A DNA stretch of 64,000 nucleotides. It comes from Mycobacterium sp. 852002-51961_SCH5331710. Lineage in GTDB: Bacteria > Actinomycetota > Actinomycetes > Mycobacteriales > Mycobacteriaceae. The position numbers and the translations under genes were made by a program. The stretch lies in the NCBI RefSeq assembly GCF_001665535.1, contig NZ_LZSQ01000123.1:62001-126000 (forward strand), read 5' to 3'. Shown here one piece after another: positions 40,278 through 56,222 of the stretch (position 1 is its first letter; the number at the start of each line of letters is the position of its first letter). The notes below the pieces were generated by a model, which had not been told where the DNA came from, did not search any database, and saw only the letters and a program-made list of their open reading frames with translations.

Positions 40278-40670
40278 ATGGCCAAGCTGTCCACCGACGA
40301 GCTGCTCGACGCGTTCAAGGAACTGACGCTGCTGGAGCTCTCCGAGTTCGTCAAGAAGTTCGAGGAGACCTTCGAGGTCACCGCCGCTGCCCCGGTCGCC
40401 GTCGCGGCTGCCGGCCCCGCCGCCGGTGGTGCCCCCGCCGAGGCCGCCGAGGAGCAGTCCGAGTTCGACGTCATCCTCGAGGGTGCCGGCGACAAGAAGA
40501 TCGGCGTCATCAAGGTCGTCCGCGAGATCGTTTCCGGGCTGGGCCTCAAGGAGGCCAAGGACCTCGTCGACGGCGCTCCCAAGCCGCTTCTCGAGAAGGT
40601 CGACAAGGCTGCCGCCGACGATGCCAAGGCCAAGCTCGAGGCCGCGGGCGCGACGGTCACCGTCAAGTAA
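40278..40670 (+). CDS. rplL: 50S ribosomal protein L7/L12
   Basis: A 130-residue protein. The N-terminal dimer domain (STDELLDAFKELTLLELSEF), an Ala/Pro/Gly-rich hinge (AAAPVAVAAAGPAAGGAPA, about residues 37-56) and the C-terminal factor-binding domain (KKIGVIKVVREIVSGLGLKE, about 75-94) are all intact. Several dimers sit on L10 and recruit EF-Tu, EF-G and IF2. AAGGAAAGGACC precedes the ATG. A terminator hairpin follows 30 nt after the stop. Confidence 0.97.
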   Translation: MAKLSTDELLDAFKELTLLELSEFVKKFEETFEVTAAAPVAVAAAGPAAGGAPAEAAEEQSEFDVILEGAGDKKIGVIKVVREIVSGLGLKEAKDLVDGAPKPLLEKVDKAAADDAKAKLEAAGATVTVK

Positions 40671-40700
40671 CACCTCGCCGGCCAGTCCGGCGATACCACA

Positions 40701-40748
40701 ACTGTGGGGTCGATCCAGCAAATGGGTCGGCCCCACAGTCGTTTTCCC
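40701..40748 (+). terminator. Intrinsic-type terminator after rplL
   Basis: ACTGTGGGG (40701-40709) pairs with CCCCACAGT (40731-40739); the loop is 21 nt and the stem can be extended internally by GTCGA/TCGGC-type pairs. CGTTTTCCC follows. It would separate rplJL from mkl. In M. tuberculosis a TetR gene and a carotenoid oxygenase gene lie in this gap; here it is only 194 nt and holds no gene. Confidence 0.65.
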
Positions 40749-40864
40749 GATGGGTCACAATCTGACCCCAGACACGTGTGGTGGCCTGCGGAGGTAGGCT
40801 ACAGTGACTCAAGCCACAAGCGGGAAGACCTGTGGCGTGACGATGATTGGCGGAAGGATCTCGC

Positions 40865-41944
40865 GTGGGCATTGGTATCCAGATTGAGGGACTGACCAAG
40901 TCCTTCGGCCCCCAGCGAATCTGGGAGGACGTCACCTTCGACTTGCCGCCGGGTGAGGTCAGCGTTCTGCTCGGCCCCTCGGGTACCGGTAAATCCGTGT
41001 TCTTGAAGTCCCTCATCGGGCTGCTGCGCCCCGAGCGCGGCAAGATCATCGTCGACGGCACCGACGTGATCCAGTGCACCGCCAAGGAGCTCTACGAGAT
41101 CCGCACGCTGTTCGGCGTGATGTTCCAGGACGGCGCGCTCTTCGGCTCGATGAGCCTCTACGACAACACCGCTTTCCCCTTGCGTGAGCACACCAAGAAG
41201 AAGGAAAGCGAGATCCGCCAGATCGTCATGGAGAAGCTCGAGCTGGTCGGTCTGGCCGGCGACGAGAACAAGTTCCCCGGCGAGATCTCCGGTGGTATGC
41301 GCAAGCGTGCCGGCCTGGCCCGCTCGCTGGTGCTCGACCCGCAGATCATCCTCTGCGACGAGCCCGACTCGGGCCTGGACCCGGTTCGTACCGCTTACCT
41401 GAGCCAGCTGCTCATCGACATCAACGCGCAGATCGACTGCACGATCCTCATCGTGACCCACAACATCAACATCGCCCGCACCGTGCCCGACAACATGGGC
41501 ATGCTGTTCCGCAAGCACCTGGTGATGTTCGGGCCGCGTGAAGTGCTGTTGACCAGCGACGAGCCCGTCGTCCGGCAGTTCCTCAACGGTCGTCGTATCG
41601 GCCCGATCGGCATGTCCGAGGAGAAGGACGAGTCGACGATGGCCGAAGAGCAGGCCATGATCGACGCCGGCCACCACGACGGTGGCGTCGAGGAGATCGA
41701 GGGTGTGCCGCCGCAGATCCAGGCGACGCCCGGTATGCCCGAGCGCCAGGCCGTCTACCGCCGGCAGGCCCGGGTGCGCGAGATCATGCACACCCTGCCG
41801 CCCGCCGCGCAGGAAGCCATTCGCGAAGACCTCGAGGGCAGTAGCCAGTCTTCGTCGAATCAGTTCGGCGACGCTCCGACGACCCGGCACCGCACGGTCG
41901 ACGACGAGGCGCCGACGGGCGCCATCCCGCGCGCGCAGCAGTAA
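40865..41944 (+). CDS. mkl: ATPase of Mce lipid-import systems, Mkl (MceG)
   Basis: A 359-residue ABC ATPase. Walker A LLGPSGTGKSVF (about residues 33-44), the Q loop FGVMFQDGALFG, the signature FPGEISGGMRKRAGLARSL (about 138-156), Walker B IILCDEPDSGLDP and the switch His in LIVTHNI are intact. The C-terminal 90 residues are the MceG-type extension that contacts YrbE permeases. One Mkl protein energises several Mce operons (cholesterol and fatty acid import) encoded elsewhere. The GTG at 40865 has GGAAGGA 7 nt upstream and gives exactly the length I recall for M. tuberculosis Mkl (359). Confidence 0.95.
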   Translation: MGIGIQIEGLTKSFGPQRIWEDVTFDLPPGEVSVLLGPSGTGKSVFLKSLIGLLRPERGKIIVDGTDVIQCTAKELYEIRTLFGVMFQDGALFGSMSLYDNTAFPLREHTKKKESEIRQIVMEKLELVGLAGDENKFPGEISGGMRKRAGLARSLVLDPQIILCDEPDSGLDPVRTAYLSQLLIDINAQIDCTILIVTHNINIARTVPDNMGMLFRKHLVMFGPREVLLTSDEPVVRQFLNGRRIGPIGMSEEKDESTMAEEQAMIDAGHHDGGVEEIEGVPPQIQATPGMPERQAVYRRQARVREIMHTLPPAAQEAIREDLEGSSQSSSNQFGDAPTTRHRTVDDEAPTGAIPRAQQ

Positions 41945-41953
41945 GCCGCGACC

Positions 41954-44287
41954 GTGGACGCCGAGCCCGCGGCTCGCGTTCCGAAAGCCCGCACTCAGAA
42001 GGCCGGCCTTCAAAAAGCGACGTTCTGCCGGATCTGCGAGCCGCTCTGCGGCATGATCGCGACCGTCGAAGACGGCCGGTTGACCGAGCTGCGTCCCGAT
42101 AAGGACCATCCGCTCTCGGCGGGATTCGCGTGCCAGAAGGGCATCGCGTTCGCGGAGGTGGTCAACGACCCCGACCGCGTCACCACCCCGCTGCGCAGAC
42201 GCGCTCGCGCTGACGGTCTTCGCGCGAACGATCCCCCGCAAGCGGGAGGTGCCCCCACATCCGACGGCGGCTTCGACCCGGTGAGCTGGGACGAGGCGAT
42301 GACCGACATCGCCGCCCGGCTCGGCGACATCCACCGCAGGCACGGCGCCGGCGCGATCGGTTGGTACTTCGGCAACCCGGGAGCGTTCAGCTACTCCTAC
42401 ACCCTGGCGCTCAACATGCTGATGGCCGGATTCGGGCTCGGTCTCTTCGGTCGCGGTCGGGGTCTGCACGTCTTCACCGCCGGTTCGCAGGACGTCAACA
42501 ACCGCTTCGTCGCCAGCCAACTGCTCTACGGGTCGCCGCTCGCGCTGCCCGTGCCCGACGTGTTGCGCACGGATCTTCTCGTGGTCATGGGCGCCAACCC
42601 GGTCATCTCGCACGGCAGCGTGCTGACCGTGCCGCGGATCCGCGATCACATGCACGACATCGTCAAACGCGGCGGCCGGGTGCTGGTGATCGACCCCCGA
42701 CGGACCGAGACCGCGGCCCAGTTCGAATGGCTGGGCATCGTCCCGGACGGCGACGCCTACCTGCTGCTGTCGCTGCTGCACGTGATGTTCGGTGAAGGGC
42801 TCGTCGATCGGGCTCGACTGGAGCGGCTGGCCGACGGTGCGCGGTGGCTCGAGCGGTTGGCCGCGCCGTTCAGCCCCGAAGTCACCGAGGTGCACACCGG
42901 CATCGATCCCTGGACAGTGCGCGGCCTGGCCCGTGACCTCGTCCGCACCCAGCGAGCGGCGGTGTACGGCCGCGTCGGTACCAGCATCGGTGAGAACGGA
43001 ACATTGACGACGTATCTCTTGGACGCGGTCAACCTGGTCGCGGGCAATCTCGATGTCCCCGGCGGCAGCATGTTCGGCCGGCTCGGACTGCCGGGGGAGC
43101 GGTGGCTCAACATGGCCGGCGGGGCCCTGCTGCGCACCGTCTACCGGCGCAAGCGCTCGCGCATCGGCGACTTTCCCTCCGTCCTCGGGTCCGAGCCCGC
43201 GGGAGTGATGGCCAAGGAGATCACGACGCCGGGACGCGGACAGGTCAGGGCGCTGTTTGTCGGCGCGGGCAACCCGGTGCTGTCGGTGCCCAACGGCGAC
43301 GAACTGGAGACCGCTCTGCGGTCTCTGGAGCTGATGGTCGGGATCGACCTCTACGTCAACGAGACGCTCGCGCACTGCGATTACGTGCTGCCCGCGACGT
43401 CGATGTATGAGCGTGACGACTTTCCGCTGCCGTTCCAGACGCTGCAGCCCACGCCGTTCCGACAGGCCACCGAGGCCGTCATCGCGCCGGTGGGGCAGGC
43501 CCGCGCGGAGTGGGAGATCATCGACGACCTGACCGCCAGGATGTGGCGGTCCACGCCGGGCCTGACCATGCTCGCCGTCGTCCGAAAAGCGTTGTCCATG
43601 TTCGGGGTTCGCTTCAATCCCCGGATGCTCGTCGACGCGGTGATCCGGCTGGCCGAGGGCGGCGATCGGTTCGGTCGACGGCGCGGGTTGAGCTTCTCCA
43701 AGCTCACGGCCGATCATCCGCACGGCCTCGTCCTCGCCGACCGTCTGCGCGCCGGGGTGCTCCGCGACACCGTCGTCTACCGCGGTCGTCGGGTGCGGCT
43801 GCGCCACGACGAGATCGCCGCCGAGGTCGACAAGCTGACGCGCCGCAGCGTGGCCGATGGTTATCCGATGCGGCTGATCGGCATGCGGGAGGCGCCGTCG
43901 GAGAACTCGTGGATGCACAACTCGCCGCTGCTGATGCGCGGCGAGCGCACACATCGGGCGCGCATGCACGTCGACGACGCGGCCACCCTCGGCATCGTCG
44001 ACGGCGACACCGTGCGCATCTCGTCGCCGCACGGCGAGATCGAGCTGCCGGTCCTCGTGACCAAGGACATCGTCGCCGGGGTGGTCGCGGTGCCGCACGG
44101 ATGGGGCCACAAGGGCACCGCCGGATGGCGTGTGGCCAACGGCGCCGGCGGTGCCAACGTCAACCGGTTGATATCCAGCGATCCCGCCGACATCGAGAGC
44201 CTGGCCGGGATGGCCCGGCTGACCGGCGTGCCGGTGCGCGTCGAGCGCGCGGCCGCGCAGCCCGAGCGCGCGCAAACTTCCGCATAA
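41954..44287 (+). CDS. Molybdopterin-dependent oxidoreductase (formate dehydrogenase/nitrate reductase superfamily)
   Basis: A 777-residue protein. FCRICEPLCGM (about residues 24-34) and a later Cys in GFACQKG (about 56) form the C-x2-C-x3-C...C binding site of a [4Fe-4S] cluster. DPVSWDEAM, WYFGNPGAFSYS, GANPVISHG and DPRRTETAAQF are the bis-MGD-binding segments; the C-terminal molydopterin-dinucleotide-binding domain includes SPHGEIELPV and VPHGWGHKG. The residue that would ligate Mo in the active site was not identified. No twin-arginine signal is seen, so it is cytosolic. Between about residues 83 and 104 an in-frame insert derived from a dispersed repeat (42204-42256) has been added. It lies 9 nt after mkl. 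Confidence 0.88.
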   Translation: MDAEPAARVPKARTQKAGLQKATFCRICEPLCGMIATVEDGRLTELRPDKDHPLSAGFACQKGIAFAEVVNDPDRVTTPLRRRARADGLRANDPPQAGGAPTSDGGFDPVSWDEAMTDIAARLGDIHRRHGAGAIGWYFGNPGAFSYSYTLALNMLMAGFGLGLFGRGRGLHVFTAGSQDVNNRFVASQLLYGSPLALPVPDVLRTDLLVVMGANPVISHGSVLTVPRIRDHMHDIVKRGGRVLVIDPRRTETAAQFEWLGIVPDGDAYLLLSLLHVMFGEGLVDRARLERLADGARWLERLAAPFSPEVTEVHTGIDPWTVRGLARDLVRTQRAAVYGRVGTSIGENGTLTTYLLDAVNLVAGNLDVPGGSMFGRLGLPGERWLNMAGGALLRTVYRRKRSRIGDFPSVLGSEPAGVMAKEITTPGRGQVRALFVGAGNPVLSVPNGDELETALRSLELMVGIDLYVNETLAHCDYVLPATSMYERDDFPLPFQTLQPTPFRQATEAVIAPVGQARAEWEIIDDLTARMWRSTPGLTMLAVVRKALSMFGVRFNPRMLVDAVIRLAEGGDRFGRRRGLSFSKLTADHPHGLVLADRLRAGVLRDTVVYRGRRVRLRHDEIAAEVDKLTRRSVADGYPMRLIGMREAPSENSWMHNSPLLMRGERTHRARMHVDDAATLGIVDGDTVRISSPHGEIELPVLVTKDIVAGVVAVPHGWGHKGTAGWRVANGAGGANVNRLISSDPADIESLAGMARLTGVPVRVERAAAQPERAQTSA
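42204..42256 (+). repeat. Repeat-derived in-frame insert (family C relative plus CCCGCAAGCGGG hairpin)
   Basis: Within the oxidoreductase gene. CGCTCGCGC (from 42204) can pair with GCGCGAACG (to 42230); TCTTCGCGCGAACGATC (42217-42233) agrees at 15 of 17 bases with the reverse complement of the rplK-rplA repeat; next comes the hairpin CCCGC-AA-GCGGG (42235-42246) and AGGTGCCCCCAC. It is translated as ARADGLRANDPPQAGGAPTS, a hydrophilic loop just before a conserved segment (FDPVSWDEAM). Confidence 0.65.
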
Positions 44288-44345
44288 GGCCGATTCGCGG
44301 CCAGCAAACCCGTTATCTTTCTCCCGTCGTCAAGCGGGAGAGGTC

Positions 44346-46301
44346 ATGGTCGACCGGTTTCTGATGTGGTTGAGCGCGGGTGTCGTCACCGCGGGAATGT
44401 CGGCGGCCATGGTGGCCGGTGCAGGTGTGGCGATCGCCGACGACGGCTCGTCGTCGAACGCCGGTGGGACGAGCAGTTCCGAGTCATCGAATTCGGCTGA
44501 CAGTCCGAAGGATTCGACCGATTCCCCGGCCGCCGCCGCGGCCGGTACGCAAACGCCCGGGTCGAACGCCACCCGCACGACCGGTGGCCCGCCGCGCACC
44601 CGGGTCGGCGCTCGACGCGCGGACGATGCGGCAGACGCCGCGAAGAAGTCCGACGCCACCGATGCGACGGACCGCAAGCCCGACCGGAAGCGCCCCGGTG
44701 CGACCCGCAAGAATGCCGCCACCACTACAGCGCAGGCAAACGACAGCACCCCCGCCGACAACACCGCCAACGAAGGCCCCGCCAGCGACGGCGCCGAAAC
44801 CGACGTCGACACCGGCCAGGAGACGGAAACCGGCGCCGCAATCGCCGAAGAGCAGGCCCCCGAGCAGACCATCGAAGAGATCGTCGCCGACTCCCGCTCG
44901 GACCGTGACCACAGCGCCGACCAGACGACCACCGCGCTCTCGCGCAACGTCACCCGCATCGCGGCGGACGAGCACACCGTCGTCCGAACCGAAGCCGGCA
45001 AGGCCGCTACGACGACCGTCGTCGACACGACGGTCGGCACCGGCGCCCAATCCACCGAAGAGCGCACGGCGGCCGTCCTCGAGCAGCCGGAGGAGAACCT
45101 CGTCGAGCAGGAGTTCGCCGTCCAGCAGGTGGCCTACGCGGCTCCGCTGACCGCGACGACGGCGACCGCGCCTCAGATTCCCACCCTCATCCGGGTGATC
45201 GGAACGATCGTGTTCGACCTCTATGGGTTGGCCACCCGGATCCTCGGCGGCCCGCCGATCCTCCCGGCGAACAGCACGGTCACCGTGCGCTCCTCGACGC
45301 TGCGGATCGACTGCGCTTGCGCCGAGGGGGCGGGGAAGGAGGTGCCCGCCGACTGGTACATCCCCAAGACCGCCGAGGACGCGCCGCCGGACCGGCTGAT
45401 CTACCTCCAGCACGGCTTCCTCGCCAGCGGCCCCTGGTACAGCCACACCGCGGCGGCGCTCGCCGAACGCACGAACAGCATCGTCGTCGCCCCGACGATC
45501 ACCTCGAACTTCTTCGCCCTCGACGGATGCTGGCTCGGAGGCGCGCCGATGCACGAGGCGATGGCGGGCCTGTTCAGCGAGGGGAACGAGGCGTTGGCCG
45601 ACAGCGCACACGCGGCGGGCTACGACGGGCCGATCCCCGATCGTGTCGTGCTGATGGGCCACTCGCTCGGCGGTGGCGCGGTCTCCGGTATGGCGGGCCA
45701 CATGGCCGGCGACGCCCGCGTCGACCGGCTTGCGGGGGTTGTGCTGCTCGACGGCGTCGCCCTCGGAGATCCTGCGCAGATGACGGCGTCGCTGAAGAAG
45801 GTTCCGCTCGACATCCCGATCTACCAACTCGCCGCCCCGGTCTACATGTGGAACAACTTCGGCGCCGGCCTCGACGCGCTGGCCGCGGCGCGCCCCACCG
45901 GGTTCATCGGCGTGACATTGGTCAACGGCTCGCATGTCGACTCCATGCGCGGCGGCAATCCCCTCATCCAGTTCGCCCAGGAGCTGGTCGCCGGGTTCAC
46001 GCGGCCCGAGAACGCCGCGGCCGCGCAGATGCTGATGGTGGGCTGGGTCAACGACATGTTCGACCCGACGAGCTCCGAGGGGCTTTACCTGGAGCGTGGT
46101 GAGCGGTACAGCTTCGACACCCCGGCAGGGAAGGCAACCGTCGTCGCCCTGCCCAACACCTTGACCAAGCCGTACCTGTTGAACTTCCTGCGCCCGTTCA
46201 TGTCGCTCGCCAACGGGCTCTTCAGCCTCGATCCGGTCTGCGTCCGCCAGTCCGTCGGATCGGCCGGGGTCGGACACTGCAGCGACACGATCGCCGCGTG
46301 A
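44346..46301 (+). CDS. Exported alpha/beta hydrolase with long Thr/Ala/Asp-rich N-terminal region
   Basis: A 651-residue protein. The first 31 residues are a signal peptide (FLMWLSAGVVTAGMSAAMVA, then AIADDG). Residues about 32-270 are low-complexity and acidic, rich in Ser, Thr, Ala, Asp and Glu, probably a flexible linker through the cell wall. The catalytic part (about 300-640) is an alpha/beta hydrolase: LIYLQHGFLASGPWYS (oxyanion loop), VLMGHSLGGGAVSGMAG (nucleophile Ser, about 441) and NGSHVDSM (a candidate His). Cys residues in IDCACAEG and LDGCWLGG may form disulfides. It is related in style to mycobacterial secreted lipases/esterases. The start follows GGGAGAGGTC. Substrate unknown. 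Confidence 0.85.
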   Translation: MVDRFLMWLSAGVVTAGMSAAMVAGAGVAIADDGSSSNAGGTSSSESSNSADSPKDSTDSPAAAAAGTQTPGSNATRTTGGPPRTRVGARRADDAADAAKKSDATDATDRKPDRKRPGATRKNAATTTAQANDSTPADNTANEGPASDGAETDVDTGQETETGAAIAEEQAPEQTIEEIVADSRSDRDHSADQTTTALSRNVTRIAADEHTVVRTEAGKAATTTVVDTTVGTGAQSTEERTAAVLEQPEENLVEQEFAVQQVAYAAPLTATTATAPQIPTLIRVIGTIVFDLYGLATRILGGPPILPANSTVTVRSSTLRIDCACAEGAGKEVPADWYIPKTAEDAPPDRLIYLQHGFLASGPWYSHTAAALAERTNSIVVAPTITSNFFALDGCWLGGAPMHEAMAGLFSEGNEALADSAHAAGYDGPIPDRVVLMGHSLGGGAVSGMAGHMAGDARVDRLAGVVLLDGVALGDPAQMTASLKKVPLDIPIYQLAAPVYMWNNFGAGLDALAAARPTGFIGVTLVNGSHVDSMRGGNPLIQFAQELVAGFTRPENAAAAQMLMVGWVNDMFDPTSSEGLYLERGERYSFDTPAGKATVVALPNTLTKPYLLNFLRPFMSLANGLFSLDPVCVRQSVGSAGVGHCSDTIAA

Positions 46302-46688
46302 ACGTAAAAGTCCACAACAACCCGTGTTATCTCTTGACGGACGGCCGCCGAGGGGTCAATCTGTTGGGCAGCAATGTATGGACGGGTGAGAAGGGTTGAG
46401 TCGCCAGCCAGCGCCTCGATGCGTTCCATACATGCGGTTGGGTTGTGGATGTTGAGGAATACGCCGTCCTGCGGTACTGTTGGACGTTGCGCTGGCTGCA
46501 TCCTGCCCACCTAAACCCGCACCTGACACCGAAGTCCTAGCCTGAGCCCAGCTCAGTGATCTAGTCGCGTGCCGTGCGTTCGGGAAGTTTGTGGTCGTGA
46601 GTGGCCAGCCGAACCGACGCAGATATCGCGACGAGCGGACCGGTGTTCACCGGCACGATAGTCGCATGAGGTGCTGGAAGGATGCATC
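46302..46688 (+). promoter_or_regulatory. rpoB upstream region with a candidate promoter
   Basis: No gene is seen in this stretch of about 390 nt. The best promoter candidate is TTGAGG (46452-46457), 17-nt spacer, TACTGT (46475-46480), giving a leader of about 200 nt. A second -35-like TTGACG lies at 46342-46347 without a good -10. Near the gene, CCGGTG-TT-CACCGG (46640-46653) can form a small hairpin about 35 nt before the start codon. The ribosome-binding site GGAAGGA is at 46676-46682. Confidence 0.45.
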
Positions 46689-50174
<3,486 letters not shown>

Positions 50175-50187
50175 AGAGGGCTTTTGT

Positions 50188-50207
50188 GATGAGCGCTTGC
50201 GCGAAGA
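50188..50207 (+). repeat. Family C repeat, copy 2, between rpoB and rpoC
   Basis: GATGAGCGCTTGCGCGAAGA at 50188-50207 is the left arm and loop of the rplK-rplA hairpin (13655-13674) with one base changed; the right arm has diverged (AACATTGGG), so no strong stem forms. It begins 14 nt after the rpoB stop and also contains a small reading start (ATGAGCGCTTGC). It lies in the 76-nt spacer upstream of rpoC. Confidence 0.65.
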
Positions 50208-50250
50208 AACATTGGGAATTGTCTAATCCCGAAAGGGGAAAGGGAGTTAC

Positions 50251-54195
<3,945 letters not shown>

Positions 54196-54207
54196 CTAGT
54201 TACGGAG

Positions 54208-54240
54208 ATGCCCCCGGGTTCGCCCGGGGGCATTTTCGTT
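54208..54240 (+). terminator. Strong intrinsic terminator of the rpoB-rpoC operon
   Basis: A perfect 11-bp stem, ATGCCCCCGGG (54208-54218) / CCCGGGGGCAT (54223-54233), closed by the stable TTCG tetraloop and followed by TTTCGTT. It begins 12 nt after the rpoC stop. It is one of the clearest factor-independent terminators in the window. Confidence 0.9.
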
Positions 54241-54285
54241 GTCCCTGGCCGTCCCCCGGGTGCGAAAGTGTCATCATTCGACCTG

Positions 54286-55269
54286 ATGCTGGCGAATATC
54301 GGGTGGTTCCTCGCCGGGCTGGCCGCGTTGATCGTCGGTGCCGAGGTGATGGTGAAGGGCGGGTCCCGCCTGGCCGCTCGGCTGGGCATCAGTCCGATCG
54401 TGGTAGGCCTGACCGTGGTGTCGATCGGCACCAGCATGCCGGAACTGGCCGTCGGCGTGACGGCCGCCGGTCAAGGTAGCGGGGCGTTGGCGGTCGGCAA
54501 CATCGCCGGGACCAATGTGGTCAACCTGTTCCTGATATTGGGGTTGAGTGCGGCGATGGTCCCGTTGGTCCTGCAGTTGCGGACCATTCGCCTGGAGCTG
54601 CCGATGATGGCGGTGGCCGCGCTGTTGTTGTTCGTGCTCGCGGCCGACGGCGTGTTGACGCGTACCGACGGCGGCATCCTGTTCGCCGGTGCGATCGTTT
54701 ACACCGTCGTGGTGATCCGGTCGGCGCATCGGGAATCGCGCGCTGTCGTCGGCGAATTCGCGCAGGCCTATACCGAGGATGCGGCGGAAGAGCCCTCCGG
54801 CGGTCGCCGTCAGACGCTGCGTGAGGCCGCAATGCTCGTAGGCGGTATCGCGCTGGTGGTGGTCGGAGCCGAATGGCTCGTCGACGGTTCGGTCGGAATG
54901 GCCCGCGAATTCGGCGTCTCCGATGCGCTGATCGGACTCACCGTGGTGGCCATCGGAACCTCGGCGCCAGAGCTGGCGACCACGGTGATGTCCACGTTGC
55001 GCGGTGACCGCGACATCGCAATCGGAAACCTGGTGGGCAGCAGCATCTACAACATCGCGCTGATACTCGGCGTCACCTGCCTGGTGCCCGCGCACGGCCT
55101 GGAGTTGCCGTCGAGCCTGGTGCGCATCGACATTCCGATCATGGTGATCGTCGCGCTGCTCTGCATTCCGATCTTCATCACCGGCCGACGTGTCAGCCGT
55201 GCCGAGGGCGTGCTGATGGTGACGGCATATCTGGGATATCTGACCTTCCTGCTCGCCACCCAGAGCTGA
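54286..55269 (+). CDS. Calcium/sodium antiporter (YrbG-type cation exchanger)
   Basis: A 327-residue membrane protein from the ATG at 54286 (MLANIGWFLAGLAALIVG); a GTG at 54268 is an alternative, while longer starts would run into the rpoC terminator. Two homologous halves each carry the exchanger alpha repeat: VGLTVVSIGTSMPELAVGV (about residues 42-60) and IGLTVVAIGTSAPELATTV (about 220-238), with Glu in GTSxPEL binding the cation, and GNIAGTNVVN / GNLVGSSIYN. About ten membrane helices and a cytoplasmic loop near 160-195 (ESRAVVGEFAQAYTED). It likely exports calcium in exchange for protons or sodium. Confidence 0.92.
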   Translation: MLANIGWFLAGLAALIVGAEVMVKGGSRLAARLGISPIVVGLTVVSIGTSMPELAVGVTAAGQGSGALAVGNIAGTNVVNLFLILGLSAAMVPLVLQLRTIRLELPMMAVAALLLFVLAADGVLTRTDGGILFAGAIVYTVVVIRSAHRESRAVVGEFAQAYTEDAAEEPSGGRRQTLREAAMLVGGIALVVVGAEWLVDGSVGMAREFGVSDALIGLTVVAIGTSAPELATTVMSTLRGDRDIAIGNLVGSSIYNIALILGVTCLVPAHGLELPSSLVRIDIPIMVIVALLCIPIFITGRRVSRAEGVLMVTAYLGYLTFLLATQS

Positions 55270-55270
55270 C

Positions 55271-56203
55271 CTATGCCGGCCGGCGCTCGGGGGCGGCGAA
55301 CGCCTCCAGATTGTCGTTCAGGAACTCGCGAAGGGTGATCGGTTCGCGGCCGATGAGTTCACCCAACGCCCTCCGGTCGGCGGGAAGCGTGCGTCCACTC
55401 GTGGCGACCATGTGGCCGACAGCGGAGATATGCTGTGCCATCGCCGGATTGACGACGTAAGCCGACTCGGCCAGCCTCTCGAGATCGGAGCGCCACTCGT
55501 CCCGAGTGACGGCCTCGTAGCGGATGGGACGGCCGGTCATGTCCTCCAGCGCCGCGGCGATGTGGGCGTGGCTGAACACCTCCGAACCCTTGACGTAGTA
55601 GACGGGCTCGGGGAAGCGGTCAGGATGCACTAGAGCCATCAGCCCCAACTCGGCAGCGTCGCTACCGCTGATCCAGGCGACCGCGTTGTCTCCGAACGAG
55701 TTCCGGATCAGCCCGTGCTCGCGGACGGAGTCGCTGTGCAACACGGCGAGGTTTTCGTGAAACAGCGCGGCGACCCGCAGGATGACCAAATCGAGGCCGG
55801 CCCATTCCAGAATCTGCTCGGCGAGCCACTGCGCGCGGCCGAGGTCGCTCGGGTTGTCGGGGTGGGCGGGGCCCATCGACATCACCACCGTGCGGGGTCG
55901 CCGCCCCACTTCGCGCACCGCCGCGGCGTAATTGGCGGCGGCCGCAACCACTCCGGCATCGATCGGGTACATGAAGTACGCCAGGTCCACGTCCGTCAAC
56001 GCGGGTAGCAGGCTGCGGCGATCGTGAAGATCGCCGACCACGACCTCGGCGCCCAGGCCGGCAAGGCGGTCGGTGCGCTCGCTGAGTGTGCGCACGAGCA
56101 CCCGGACCGCATGGCCCTCGTCCCTGAGCCGACGCACAAGATGTTCGCCGGTGTTGCCGTGGCGTCCGGTGGCACCGGTCACCAGAATCGGGTTGTCTGA
56201 CAT
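55271..56203 (-). CDS. NmrA-like NAD(P)-binding protein (atypical short-chain dehydrogenase)
   Basis: A 310-residue Rossmann protein. The nucleotide loop ILVTGATGRHGNTGEHLVRRL is at residues 6-25 (GxxGxxG-like), followed by VVVGDLHDRRSL. The usual YxxxK catalytic pair is replaced, as in the NmrA subgroup that senses NAD(P)(H) rather than catalysing. It ends 1 nt after the convergent exchanger stop. It follows the quinone oxidoreductase by 19 nt and is probably in the same TetR-controlled operon. A role in stress or electrophile response is likely but unproven. Confidence 0.85.
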   Translation of the reverse strand: MSDNPILVTGATGRHGNTGEHLVRRLRDEGHAVRVLVRTLSERTDRLAGLGAEVVVGDLHDRRSLLPALTDVDLAYFMYPIDAGVVAAAANYAAAVREVGRRPRTVVMSMGPAHPDNPSDLGRAQWLAEQILEWAGLDLVILRVAALFHENLAVLHSDSVREHGLIRNSFGDNAVAWISGSDAAELGLMALVHPDRFPEPVYYVKGSEVFSHAHIAAALEDMTGRPIRYEAVTRDEWRSDLERLAESAYVVNPAMAQHISAVGHMVATSGRTLPADRRALGELIGREPITLREFLNDNLEAFAAPERRPA

Positions 56204-56222
56204 CGGTTGGCTCCCTTTCGGA

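Noticed and set aside
40799..44275. A 1158-residue minus-strand open frame
   Set aside because: It is antisense to mkl and the molybdopterin oxidoreductase, both with intact family motifs. Long antisense frames are usual in G+C-rich DNA; its composition is Arg/Gly/His-rich with no motif.
46085..46510. A 141-residue minus-strand open frame in the rpoB upstream region
   Set aside because: It overlaps the end of the exported hydrolase gene, has no ribosome-binding site that I can see and no family resemblance.
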